From contig CAYTMQ010000007.1 in assembly GCA_964438995.1 (NCBI GenBank), forward strand, positions 140,980 through 204,979: a stretch of DNA of 64,000 bases. Direction: 5' to 3'. Position numbers and translations under genes: made by a program. This DNA comes from JABMMZ01 sp964438995. Its GTDB lineage: Bacteria > Bacteroidota > Bacteroidia > NS11-12g > UBA955. The notes under the pieces are model-generated. The model did no database searches. It saw only the letters and a program-made list of their open reading frames with translations, and was not told the DNA's origin. Positions 15,599 to 23,356 of the stretch are shown here, in pieces; the first letter of the stretch is position 1; each line of letters begins with the position of its first letter.

Positions 15599-17311
15599 TT
15601 ATCGATACCTTATCTTTTTTATTCTTAATTTTTCTATAGCAACGATACAAGGTACTCTGCTTCCGGTGCTCTTTAATTGGATGTCGATTTTAGACGAATC
15701 ACTTAACGTTTGATGGATAAGAAATTGAAATTTAAAGGATGTCGGAACCAATGATTCAACCTTCCGACACAGTAATAAAGTTTGTTGCTCAACATATTTG
15801 CCATCGTCAGTAACTAAGATGTCTAGATAGGCATCTTTATTTACGTTGGTCGCTTTAAAGTAAAGGTCAAACAACATAGAAGAGTCTCCAACATTGATGT
15901 AACCAATAGGTACGTTTAAAGATGAATTGAGTGCCAAATCGCAGTCTAAATCGATTTCACTATGATACTGTACTGAATCAAATCGACTAAAATCCCAGAA
16001 AGGAGAGGTGCTGTAATTGTATACCTTATCGGTTTTTAAATACACCATTTCAAAACGCTTTTTGTCCATATCACACCAATTGATGATGTTGTTGAAAAAC
16101 TGATACACAACAATGCGGTTGTAATAGGTTAAAAGCATCAGAATACTAACAACTACCCATCTGATTTTAGAACTGTTTAATATGGTTTTGGTGCTATATC
16201 CTGCTAATAAAACAATCAAGCTGTAGTACTCTGTAATTGGTCGGCAGCCCGCTGTGCAACCATAGTGCAAGTAGTACCAGCATGACATCAAATACAAAGT
16301 AACAATTCCAATAATGATGCTTAAAGTGGCTTTTGTAAATTGTTTTTGAAATATAAGTAATGCAATAGAAGTTAAAAGCACCAGCACAATGCCAGGGGTA
16401 TAAACAGCCCAACCACAATTGTAACTAAAAATAAATTCAAATAATTGAGGGTGACTTAGGTCCAATGTTTCTTTTCCATATGGATAGACATACAATTGAC
16501 CTGTCTGCCAAAACCACAACAGCGATTGAACCATAGGAAAGAAACACGATGCAACGATTGTTAAGACAATGTTTTTGTGTTTCAATAAGGTGAAAAAGGA
16601 TTTGCCCCAAATGATTGGAACTATTAAAATGACGATACCATTTAAGGGTCTGATAATGGTAATTAAACCAAAAATCAATCCTGAAAGTATGTAGTATTTT
16701 GCACTGACATTGGATTTGATTTGATACACACAAAAGGCAAATGCTGAAAATGCAAAGTATGAGAAAGCATGGCTGTAGGCCGCATCATAAGATGTATAAA
16801 CAAATAAATTGGTGCCAAAGATTCCAAATGACACCAACGCGATTGAAACCAAAGGTGTTTGACCGATTTTCATCAGGAGCATATACAAAAGCAAACTGCC
16901 AATCAACACATAAAAAATACTTGAAATGAGTATGAATGTGTGATGGGTGTTGTCGAATTCATCATTTGAAAAAAGCTGTGCAATCAGGTAGAATGGGGCT
17001 TCCAATAATGCGGGACCGCAATAATATTTGCATACTTTTTCTCCATTGTCAAGTTGGTTGACTACTGGAGGTATGTAATTTTTGTAAGCCTCTTGATGTC
17101 TAACAACGGTATCTAAAAATTCAAAGTTTGGGTCGTGGTATTTGAAAAATGCCGGTAAAATCAAGTAGTAACCAAAGGCATCTTCATTAATGACTTTGTT
17201 GGTTCTGTTGTAATCAACGACCGTTTCTTTGACCTCAAAACAGTAGAAAATTGAAAATACAACAAATAGAAAAGCCGGCACAAAACGTTTAAGATGTCTC
17301 AAACGTTCCAT
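15599..17311 (-). CDS. GT-C-like polytopic membrane protein with periplasmic C-terminal domain
   Basis: 570 residues. The first ~400 residues hold about ten membrane helices; the last ~150 are soluble and look beta-rich ('VGDSSMLFDLYFKATNVNKDAYLDILV'). Acidic residues follow the first helix (VINEDAFGYYLILPAFF, Glu43-Asp44), as in GT-C glycosyltransferases, and 'ITIIRPLNGIVIL' occurs in a mid-protein loop. I read it as a probable polyprenyl-phosphate-dependent glycosyltransferase or related envelope protein, without a family name. It lies 4 nt after the M43 protease gene in the same direction. Confidence 0.6.
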   Translation of the reverse strand: MERLRHLKRFVPAFLFVVFSIFYCFEVKETVVDYNRTNKVINEDAFGYYLILPAFFKYHDPNFEFLDTVVRHQEAYKNYIPPVVNQLDNGEKVCKYYCGPALLEAPFYLIAQLFSNDEFDNTHHTFILISSIFYVLIGSLLLYMLLMKIGQTPLVSIALVSFGIFGTNLFVYTSYDAAYSHAFSYFAFSAFAFCVYQIKSNVSAKYYILSGLIFGLITIIRPLNGIVILIVPIIWGKSFFTLLKHKNIVLTIVASCFFPMVQSLLWFWQTGQLYVYPYGKETLDLSHPQLFEFIFSYNCGWAVYTPGIVLVLLTSIALLIFQKQFTKATLSIIIGIVTLYLMSCWYYLHYGCTAGCRPITEYYSLIVLLAGYSTKTILNSSKIRWVVVSILMLLTYYNRIVVYQFFNNIINWCDMDKKRFEMVYLKTDKVYNYSTSPFWDFSRFDSVQYHSEIDLDCDLALNSSLNVPIGYINVGDSSMLFDLYFKATNVNKDAYLDILVTDDGKYVEQQTLLLCRKVESLVPTSFKFQFLIHQTLSDSSKIDIQLKSTGSRVPCIVAIEKLRIKKIRYR

Positions 17312-17315
17312 GTTA

Positions 17316-18662
17316 TTACTGTAAAATAACCGCTTGTTTATGGACTACTTCGTTTGAAGAATTTCTGATGGTGATGTAATACACCGCTTTTGCTAAAGCA
17401 ACTGTATCAAGTTTGATATCCTTATTAGATGTCATCTTAACACTTAAAACCTGTTTGCCACACATGTCTACAACATCTACTGTGTAGTTTTGTTGCATGT
17501 TTTCAGCAATGCGTATTGTTATGTCTTTGTCGCCATAAGATGGATTAGGATATACACTGACATTGAAATCTACATTAGGTGGCGGAAGAATGGTGTCGTA
17601 TTCTACCACGCGTTTTGGCAATGATGGTCTTAAATTGTTTAAGACAAATCGCATCATAGCTGCTTGTTGCTTGGTAAACATTGCTGCACAGCCATCTAAG
17701 GCGTAATCCATATAGTTTTCTGTTTGGTCTGGCTTGTCGTTTGTAGCGTCAACACAGGTGTTTTGACCACCGCAAGTCGAGTTAGATACTCTTGCATTTG
17801 GTGTGTCTTCAATACCGTCGTCTACAGAACAACCACTCGCTGAATTGCCATCACCCCAAACATGTCGTAGGCCAAGATAATGACCAACTTCGTGCACAGC
17901 AGTTTTCCCTTCAACATATTTTGTTGGGGAAAGAGGACTCATTCTACCAACTACTTTGTAATGCAATACAACACCAGATTCATAGTCGTTGGTATCTTTT
18001 GTAAGACCAGTGTTATTCCAATTTGGAGAACCAGTAGGAGGGGTTGCAAATCCGTAAACAATTCCAATTGGATTTGGATACTCCATGTCGCATACCCAGA
18101 AGTTTAGGTATTTGGTAGGATCCCACGCTCTTTTGCCAAATGTAGAATATTTCATATCTAATGAATATGCGCCAAACTGATTGGTAGCAAAGGTTGTTTT
18201 AGTCGTTGAAGTTCTGGTAATACCTGTTGTGGCATTGCCGTTTTCATCTATAGTTGCAAGTTTAAATTGGATTCTTACATCTGCTGCAATAGGTTTAAAA
18301 ATGGAACGAATTCTTGAAGTGTCTGTTGTTAATTTGCGGTATGCATAATTCAACTCGCGAATTTGATTGTGAATGAGTGAATCGTTGATGTTCTCTGTAG
18401 AGTTGTTGTAAATGATATGAAACACTACAGGAATCTCGAAATACAAAGTATCTGCTATGATTTGTCTCTTAGAATTTTGTAATTCTTTGTACTGACTTAA
18501 AGCCTCTTGAAACCAAGCTTCTTGCCATTGTAAGTAATTTGGTTGTCTTTTGATGATGCGCTCAACTTCGGTTTTATAACCACAAATTTCATGTGGCTCG
18601 GTTTGAGCATTTACATTGTGAACAGAGAGTAATAGTGCGAAACAAATAAATAAATTTTTCAT
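17316..18662 (-). CDS. M43-family zinc metalloprotease with T9SS sorting domain
   Basis: 448 residues. Signal peptide (LFICFALLLSVHNVNA), catalytic domain with HEVGHYLGLRH (257-267, the HExxHxxGxxH zinc motif) and a Met-turn-like NYMDYALDGC (316-325), then a T9SS type A domain from ~366 (VSVYPNPSYGDK to the C-terminus). This is the cytophagalysin/pappalysin-like M43B arrangement; a secreted endopeptidase is expected. Cysteines around the active site (GCSVDDG, STCGGQNTC) are typical of the family. A longer frame from 18716 exists, but ATG 18662 gives the signal peptide and lies 4 nt after the preceding stop. Confidence 0.93.
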   Translation of the reverse strand: MKNLFICFALLLSVHNVNAQTEPHEICGYKTEVERIIKRQPNYLQWQEAWFQEALSQYKELQNSKRQIIADTLYFEIPVVFHIIYNNSTENINDSLIHNQIRELNYAYRKLTTDTSRIRSIFKPIAADVRIQFKLATIDENGNATTGITRTSTTKTTFATNQFGAYSLDMKYSTFGKRAWDPTKYLNFWVCDMEYPNPIGIVYGFATPPTGSPNWNNTGLTKDTNDYESGVVLHYKVVGRMSPLSPTKYVEGKTAVHEVGHYLGLRHVWGDGNSASGCSVDDGIEDTPNARVSNSTCGGQNTCVDATNDKPDQTENYMDYALDGCAAMFTKQQAAMMRFVLNNLRPSLPKRVVEYDTILPPPNVDFNVSVYPNPSYGDKDITIRIAENMQQNYTVDVVDMCGKQVLSVKMTSNKDIKLDTVALAKAVYYITIRNSSNEVVHKQAVILQ

Positions 18663-18666
18663 GGGC

Positions 18667-19449
18667 TTATTTTCCAGTAAATACAGGTTTGCGTTTTTCG
18701 TTAAAGGCTGCAACACCTTCTTTGTTGTCTGAGCTACTGCCTGCTACTTCTTGGCAATACGCTTCATATTCTAACATCGCTTCTAGGTCGCTGTTAAACG
18801 ATCTATTCAGCATTTTTTTCATTAATCCTATGGCTTTGGTAGGTGCGTTAGCGTAGTAATTTGCGACATTAGCAGTTTCTTCATCCAATTGTTCTGCTGG
18901 TACACATCTGTTTACCATGCCCCATTCATACGCTTGTTTTGCCGTAACCTTTGATCCCATGGTGGCCAATTCAAATGCTCTTGCACTGCCTACCAACCTT
19001 GGTAAAAAGAAAGAAGAACCACTATCTAAAACTAGACCTACATTGATGAATACTTCTATCAAACTGGCATTTTCTGATGCTACAATAAAATCAGAGGCAA
19101 GTGCTAGAGAACACCCTGCACCCGCAGCAACCCCATTAAGTCTGCAAACGATTGGTTTAGACATGTTGCGCATTTCACGAATGATTGGATTGTAACGTTT
19201 GTGCAAAGAATCTATGAACGAACGTTTCTCTGCTCCAGCTATGGCCTTTAAATCTTGTCCGCTGCAAAATGCTTTACCAGAACCTGTTAAAACCACCACT
19301 CTACACTCTTCGTCTCTTTTCGCAGATTTTAAAGCATCTTGCAATTCATAACTTTGTTCGTCATTAAATGCATTAAAAACATCAGGTCTGTTTAAGGTAA
19401 TTGTGGTTATTGAACCGTTCTTTTCGTAAAGTAAGCAACTATAAGCCAT
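18667..19449 (-). CDS. Enoyl-CoA hydratase/isomerase (crotonase) family, PaaG-like
   Basis: 260 residues, standard crotonase length. Oxyanion-hole segments 'AFCSGQDLK' (60-68) and 'LNGVAAGAGCSLALASD' (104-120) are present. Where classical hydratases carry two glutamates, this one has 'IEVFINVGLVLDSGSSFFLPR' (131-151), with an Asp at 142 in the position PaaG-type isomerases use. That fits 2-(1,2-epoxy-1,2-dihydrophenyl)acetyl-CoA isomerase or another PaaG-like isomerase. No other paa gene is near, so the physiological substrate is open. A good promoter lies directly upstream. Confidence 0.82.
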   Translation of the reverse strand: MAYSCLLYEKNGSITTITLNRPDVFNAFNDEQSYELQDALKSAKRDEECRVVVLTGSGKAFCSGQDLKAIAGAEKRSFIDSLHKRYNPIIREMRNMSKPIVCRLNGVAAGAGCSLALASDFIVASENASLIEVFINVGLVLDSGSSFFLPRLVGSARAFELATMGSKVTAKQAYEWGMVNRCVPAEQLDEETANVANYYANAPTKAIGLMKKMLNRSFNSDLEAMLEYEAYCQEVAGSSSDNKEGVAAFNEKRKPVFTGK

Positions 19450-19456
19450 AAAAGTA

Positions 19457-19487
19457 CAAATTTAATGAATTTTAGGCACAATTCAAA
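19457..19487 (-). promoter_or_regulatory. Bacteroidota-type promoter for the PaaG-like gene
   Basis: On the minus strand: TTTG (19484-19487), 19-nt spacer, TAAATTTG (19457-19464), an exact match to the Bacteroidota consensus (-33 TTTG, -7 TAnnTTTG). Transcription would begin within a few bases of the ATG at 19449, giving a nearly leaderless mRNA. Confidence 0.7.
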
Positions 19488-19544
19488 AAAATAGATGTCA
19501 GTCTATATGTCTGAATAGCAAGTGTTTGAAGAAAATATTATCAG

Positions 19545-19952
19545 TTAAAAATCACTAGAACTGGTCAGCTGCTTTATGGCATCAACTATCGATTTACTGT
19601 GCCAATTAACTGTTTTATCGGCATTGTTTTTTATCAAATCTACGATTTCTTTATTGAGCCATGGAGCAATTGCAATGATAGGCTTTTGGTGTTTTTTTGC
19701 ATATTCAATCTCAAATTCTAGCCATTCATAACAAGGAGTGTCTACACCTGCTAACAAGAGTATACAATCGCAATCTTTAATGACTTTTTCTATGAGATTT
19801 TCGGTGTTTAAATTGGTGGTATTTTCTGCGTTATAAGCTTCTAAATACTTGAAGTTTAAGCGCTCTCTTAAAAAAAACTCCGTTTTCTTTTTAAAAGCGG
19901 TAGGGTGACATTGCCAAGAATAACTAATGTATAAATGATGTGTTTTATCCAA
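19545..19952 (-). CDS. TIR-like (MTH538/DUF1863-type) protein
   Basis: 135 residues. YISYSW (8-13) in the first strand, 'CDCILLLAGVDT' in a central strand, and 'EWLEFEIEYAKKHQKPIIAI' (76-95) match the TIR-like family that includes ThsB of the Thoeris defence system. TIR proteins of this group cleave NAD+ or make cyclic-ADP-ribose-type signals, or bind nucleotides. No ThsA-like or other effector gene is adjacent, so a defence role is only a possibility. The start is TTG 19952; no in-frame ATG lies before the first conserved strand. It is flanked by non-coding DNA on both sides. Confidence 0.72.
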   Translation of the reverse strand: MDKTHHLYISYSWQCHPTAFKKKTEFFLRERLNFKYLEAYNAENTTNLNTENLIEKVIKDCDCILLLAGVDTPCYEWLEFEIEYAKKHQKPIIAIAPWLNKEIVDLIKNNADKTVNWHSKSIVDAIKQLTSSSDF

Positions 19953-20008
19953 CTTTAAGTTTTTTTAAATCAATGTTTTAGATCGATTTGTGTGTGTTTT
20001 TGCGAGTG

Positions 20009-20016
20009 CAAATGTA
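20009..20016 (-). promoter_or_regulatory. Possible -7 element for the TIR-like gene
   Basis: TACATTTG on the minus strand matches TAnnTTTG and lies about 55 nt upstream of the TTG start. No TTTG is present at the expected -33 position, and single -7 matches arise often by chance in AT-rich DNA. Confidence 0.35.
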
Positions 20017-20108
20017 AGGAAAAACTATAAATTGTTTAAAGTTATTTATCAGTAAATTAATTAAATACGAGTAAAAAATGATAAAATAAATCAAGTAAGT
20101 TGACTAAA

Positions 20109-20129
20109 AAGGGGGCTTTCGGCCCCCTT
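20109..20129 (-). terminator. Rho-independent terminator after sigma-partner gene
   Basis: aagggggc-tttcg-gccccctt forms a perfect 8-bp GC-rich stem with a 5-nt loop. On the minus strand it is followed by a T-run and lies about 22 nt after the stop at 20151. The A-run on the other side means it could act in both directions. Confidence 0.92.
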
Positions 20130-20150
20130 AAAAAATTGATTGTTAAATGT

Positions 20151-21740
20151 CTATTTCGCTGTTGGTTTTGGAGTGGGTACTGGTGTCTTGATGCCAGGGA
20201 ATGAACCTTTGCGTCCGCCTGAGCTTGAACCACTGCTATTGGTTCTTACTCCATTGCCTTTTTTGTACAAGCCTCCATCATTCGAATCTCTATCGTCATT
20301 GCTTGCTGGAATGTATTCCTCTTGGTCTCTGTCATTGTATGACTGATCGTTTTTGCTTTCATCGCATGGTGAACAATAGCAAGGTAAATACACTTTGTTG
20401 CTGTCTTTTGGGTCTACCTGTAAACTATCAATGATGGTTTCTTTGTAGTAGCCTTCTTTAACCAATTTCTTGTCGTAGTCTCTTTCTGATAGATTGATCA
20501 ATATGCCCAATTTGAATTGCTCTAATTTTGGCTGACCTTCTTTGTATTTTAAGTCGTAGTTGAGACCATTAAACGTGGTTTTGTTTAAGTCAACTTGCTT
20601 TACTTTTGTGCCATTCATCCATTCGTATCTGAGGTCTAAGCTAACTACTGGACTAACTCTGAATCTAAGTCCAGCGCCCAAACCATACATCATAGAAACA
20701 GATGTGTGAGCGTTGTTGGTTGTACTGCTTTCAGTGTTCTCCAATGGTACATAAGATGCTACATGTTGGTTGGCGTAATAGATACGCGGACCGGCCATAA
20801 CATTCAAATAAGGAACGATAGCAAATTTTGAATATTCGAGATGGACTCTTCCAAGAAAATCCATAGAACGACTTCTTAAAACACTAAATCCACTGTCCTG
20901 ACGGGTATTGTTTAAGGCGACGTTGGTCTTTTTACTTTTTCCATAAAATTGCATACCCCAGTCGAAACCACCATACAAGCCCCAATGTTTATCATTCAAT
21001 CTGTTTCCTGACATGATTTGAAAGTTGAAACCTGCTGACATAGTATCTGTAGCTCTAGGCTTTTGAGCAGTAAAATGGAATCCAATAAAAGCATCTGAGA
21101 TGGTCTTGTTAGATACATCTTCTACCCATTCGTATTCTTCAGGAATCCAAGTTTTGCGCACCAATACCTTATACACTTTGTTGTTGTTGATGACAGTTTT
21201 AAACGTGTCTAATGGTGTTTCATCGACAACAGACCCATTGGTGTTGCCTGACTCGCTTGAACTTGGTTCGGTTTTACCAGCAGTTGCATCTAGTTTTGAT
21301 GATCCAGATGATGTTGAAACCAGCTTTGACTTTACTGCTTTAGTAGAAGAAACTGCAGATTTTACAGCATTTGTAGAACCTTTAGCTGGTATATCAACTA
21401 CGGTTTGGTTGTGTTCGTTTTCTGTAACTTTTTCTACAATAACTGTAGAAGAAGATTTATCATTTGTACCACTGTTGTGGTTGGTATGGTTGTCGGTGTT
21501 AACCATTAACGTACTGAAAATGGTTAGTATGCTTATTATGCTCATAATTCCTAATATTAAAAAGATTAAACGTTTGATTTTTTTGCCCTTGTCGTCAGTA
21601 ACTAACAGTATAGGTTTTAAATCGTCCTCTTTGTCGAGAAGTTTTTCCATTTGTTCCCAAGCGGCTGGATCAAATGTTTCCTCGTGGTTCTTGAAACCAT
21701 CTCTGAACAAATCTTCTGGTAAAATGTGTTGTTCTTTCAT
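20151..21740 (-). CDS. Sigma-partner protein: cytoplasmic N-terminus, one membrane helix, linker, beta-barrel-like C-terminus
   Basis: 529 residues: a hydrophilic N-terminus (1-55), a basic stop (KGKKIKR) and a single membrane helix (about 57-80), a Ser/Thr/Lys-rich linker (~85-190), then ~250 residues with alternating hydrophobic strands like porin-type outer-membrane barrels ('GLYGGFDWGMQFYGK', 'PYLNVMAGPRIYYAN', 'GLGAGLRFRVSPVVSLDLRYEW'). The tail contains a CYCSPCDE motif and Gly/Ser/Pro-rich sequence. The start overlaps the sigma factor stop by 4 nt (ATGA), so the N-terminus is a good candidate for a sigma-binding region. No canonical zinc anti-sigma motif is visible. Same architecture as 34066-35550. 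Confidence 0.72.
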   Translation of the reverse strand: MKEQHILPEDLFRDGFKNHEETFDPAAWEQMEKLLDKEDDLKPILLVTDDKGKKIKRLIFLILGIMSIISILTIFSTLMVNTDNHTNHNSGTNDKSSSTVIVEKVTENEHNQTVVDIPAKGSTNAVKSAVSSTKAVKSKLVSTSSGSSKLDATAGKTEPSSSESGNTNGSVVDETPLDTFKTVINNNKVYKVLVRKTWIPEEYEWVEDVSNKTISDAFIGFHFTAQKPRATDTMSAGFNFQIMSGNRLNDKHWGLYGGFDWGMQFYGKSKKTNVALNNTRQDSGFSVLRSRSMDFLGRVHLEYSKFAIVPYLNVMAGPRIYYANQHVASYVPLENTESSTTNNAHTSVSMMYGLGAGLRFRVSPVVSLDLRYEWMNGTKVKQVDLNKTTFNGLNYDLKYKEGQPKLEQFKLGILINLSERDYDKKLVKEGYYKETIIDSLQVDPKDSNKVYLPCYCSPCDESKNDQSYNDRDQEEYIPASNDDRDSNDGGLYKKGNGVRTNSSGSSSGGRKGSFPGIKTPVPTPKPTAK

Positions 21741-22339
21741 GACTTTTGAATGGTTTTAAGGATGAGGGTTTTTAAAATGGTTCTTGCATTGTTGACATGC
21801 CATTTGCTGGTGCCTACAGAAATACCTAATTGTTCAGCGATCTCTTCGTGTTTGTAGCCTTCTAAGGCATGCATGTTAAAGACGATTCTAGTGCTATCTG
21901 GAAGCTCGTCAAGTAATCTGTACAAATCCTCGACATAGAGATTTTCGAGACCTGATGCATCAAGACTTGATACCTCAGAAACTTCACTGATTTCACTGGT
22001 TTTCATCTCTTTCATGTTAACTCTTAATTGATCGATGATACTATAGTAAACTATTCTGTGAACCCAGCCATCAAACGAGCCATTGTATTCAAATGTTTTT
22101 AGACTTTTAAACACTTTTAAAAAAGCCAAATTCAAAATCGACATGGCATCGTCGCGTTGTTTGACATATCTCAAACACAGTGACATCATCTTACCGTAAT
22201 AACGCTTGTACAAGTTGGCTTGTGCCGACCGGTCGTTTGCAATACAGGCATCAATCAACATCACGAGATCCGGCTCTCTGATGATGGCTTGTTGCTTGTT
22301 GTTTTCAACTTGAAGCGATATTTCCGGTGTTAATGACAT
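21737..22339 (-). CDS. ECF-type RNA polymerase sigma factor
   Basis: 200 residues. Sigma region 2 is seen in 'YKRYYGKMMSLCLRYVKQRDD' and 'GSFDGWVHRIVYYSIIDQLR'; region 4 helix-turn-helix in 'STRIVFNMHALEGYKHEEIA' followed by QLGISVGTSKWHVNNAR. Such factors direct RNA polymerase to envelope- or stress-related promoters and are held by a membrane partner, here most likely the overlapping downstream gene. The N-terminus is about 30 residues longer than in the second ECF factor at 33533. Confidence 0.92.
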   Translation of the reverse strand: MSLTPEISLQVENNKQQAIIREPDLVMLIDACIANDRSAQANLYKRYYGKMMSLCLRYVKQRDDAMSILNLAFLKVFKSLKTFEYNGSFDGWVHRIVYYSIIDQLRVNMKEMKTSEISEVSEVSSLDASGLENLYVEDLYRLLDELPDSTRIVFNMHALEGYKHEEIAEQLGISVGTSKWHVNNARTILKTLILKTIQKS

Positions 22340-22454
22340 CGAACTTTTTCTGTTGGTTCTTAATGCAAATGACGTACCCCTCGAAAAAAGGGTTGGGTAA
22401 GTTGATGAAAAAAGGACAAAATTCTAGTTTTATCGGATAAACGTTGTATAACAA

Positions 22455-22482
22455 AAATGCCCCGGTGTTATCCGAGGCATTT
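22455..22482 (-). terminator. Rho-independent terminator after fabI
   Basis: aaatgcc(c)cgg / ccg(a)ggcattt: ten pairs with one mismatch and a tgttat loop, followed on the minus strand by a T-run, about 20 nt after the fabI stop. Confidence 0.85.
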
Positions 22483-22500
22483 AATATTTCTTTAATATAA

Positions 22501-23325
22501 TTAGTTGCCAGACTCGGCTGCACCTGCTCTGCCAACCATCTCCATAATGTCGCCACTGATTCCAGTGTAACTAAATCCTCCATCATGAAATAGATTTTGC
22601 ATCGTCACATATCTGGTGTAATCACTAAACAGTGATACCACATATTTTGCACAGTCTTCTGCACTCGCATTGCCAAGCGGACTCATTTTGTCTGCATAAG
22701 TGAAGAAAGCATCAAATCCACCTACACCACTGCCAGCAGTTGTCATAGTTGGACTTTGTGAAATGGTGTTTACCCTAACTTTCTTAGCTTTTCCAAAATG
22801 GTAACCAAAGCTTCTTGCAAAGCTCTCTAACAAAGATTTAGCTTCTGCCATCTCATTGTAATCAGGGAATACCCTTTGTGCAGCAATATAAGTTAATGCA
22901 ACGATACTGCCCCATTCGTTCATGGCATCTTTCTTCATCAAGGTTTGCATCAATCTGTGAAATGAAATCGCAGATATGTCAAATGTCTTGTGCATGAATT
23001 CGTAGTTCAAATCGTTGTAAGGATTTTTCTTTCTAACATTTAAACTCATGCCTATACTGTGTAATACAAAATCTAATTTGCCAAATTTTGCAATAGCAGC
23101 ATCTATTAGTTTGTTAACATCCTCATCTAAACTGACATCACAACCTATCACTTCTGAATTGGTTTTAGATGCTAATTCGTTGATAGTTCCCATTCTTAAT
23201 GCTATTGGAGCATTGGTTAGAATGAACTCGGCGCCTTCGGCATGTGCCAGCTCCGCTACTTTCCAAGCGATTGACTTAGAGTCTAATGCGCCGAAAATGA
23301 TTCCTTTTTTTCCTTTTAATATCAT
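22501..23325 (-). CDS. fabI: Enoyl-[acyl-carrier-protein] reductase (NADH)
   Basis: 274 residues, short-chain-dehydrogenase fold. The FabI-type Tyr-x6-Lys catalytic pair is present as YNEMAEAK (Tyr156 to Lys163), with Tyr146 upstream, the same spacing as in E. coli FabI. 'GIIFGALDSKSIAWKVAE' at the N-terminus is the divergent nucleotide-binding loop of FabI, and the substrate loop 'SQSPTMTTAGSGVGGF' is present. It performs the last step of each fatty-acid elongation cycle and would be the triclosan-class target. It has its own terminator and a possible -7 element upstream, so it is probably an independent unit. Confidence 0.94.
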   Translation of the reverse strand: MILKGKKGIIFGALDSKSIAWKVAELAHAEGAEFILTNAPIALRMGTINELASKTNSEVIGCDVSLDEDVNKLIDAAIAKFGKLDFVLHSIGMSLNVRKKNPYNDLNYEFMHKTFDISAISFHRLMQTLMKKDAMNEWGSIVALTYIAAQRVFPDYNEMAEAKSLLESFARSFGYHFGKAKKVRVNTISQSPTMTTAGSGVGGFDAFFTYADKMSPLGNASAEDCAKYVVSLFSDYTRYVTMQNLFHDGGFSYTGISGDIMEMVGRAGAAESGN

Positions 23326-23341
23326 AAAGTTTGATAGCCTG

Positions 23342-23349
23342 CAAAAATA
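23342..23349 (-). promoter_or_regulatory. Possible -7 element for fabI
   Basis: TATTTTTG on the minus strand matches TAnnTTTG and predicts a leader of about 13 nt before the fabI ATG. No clear TTTG at -33. Confidence 0.4.
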
Positions 23350-23356
23350 AATACTT

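Noticed and set aside
19545..19952. Complete Thoeris defence system
   Set aside because: Only the TIR-like component is present; no ThsA-like gene adjoins it.
21100..21759. 219-codon ORF on the plus strand
   Set aside because: Antisense to the sigma-partner gene; its Ser/Thr/Val-rich composition mirrors that gene's linker.
22305..22586. 93-codon ORF on the minus strand
   Set aside because: Runs through the fabI terminator and overlaps both fabI and the sigma gene in another frame.
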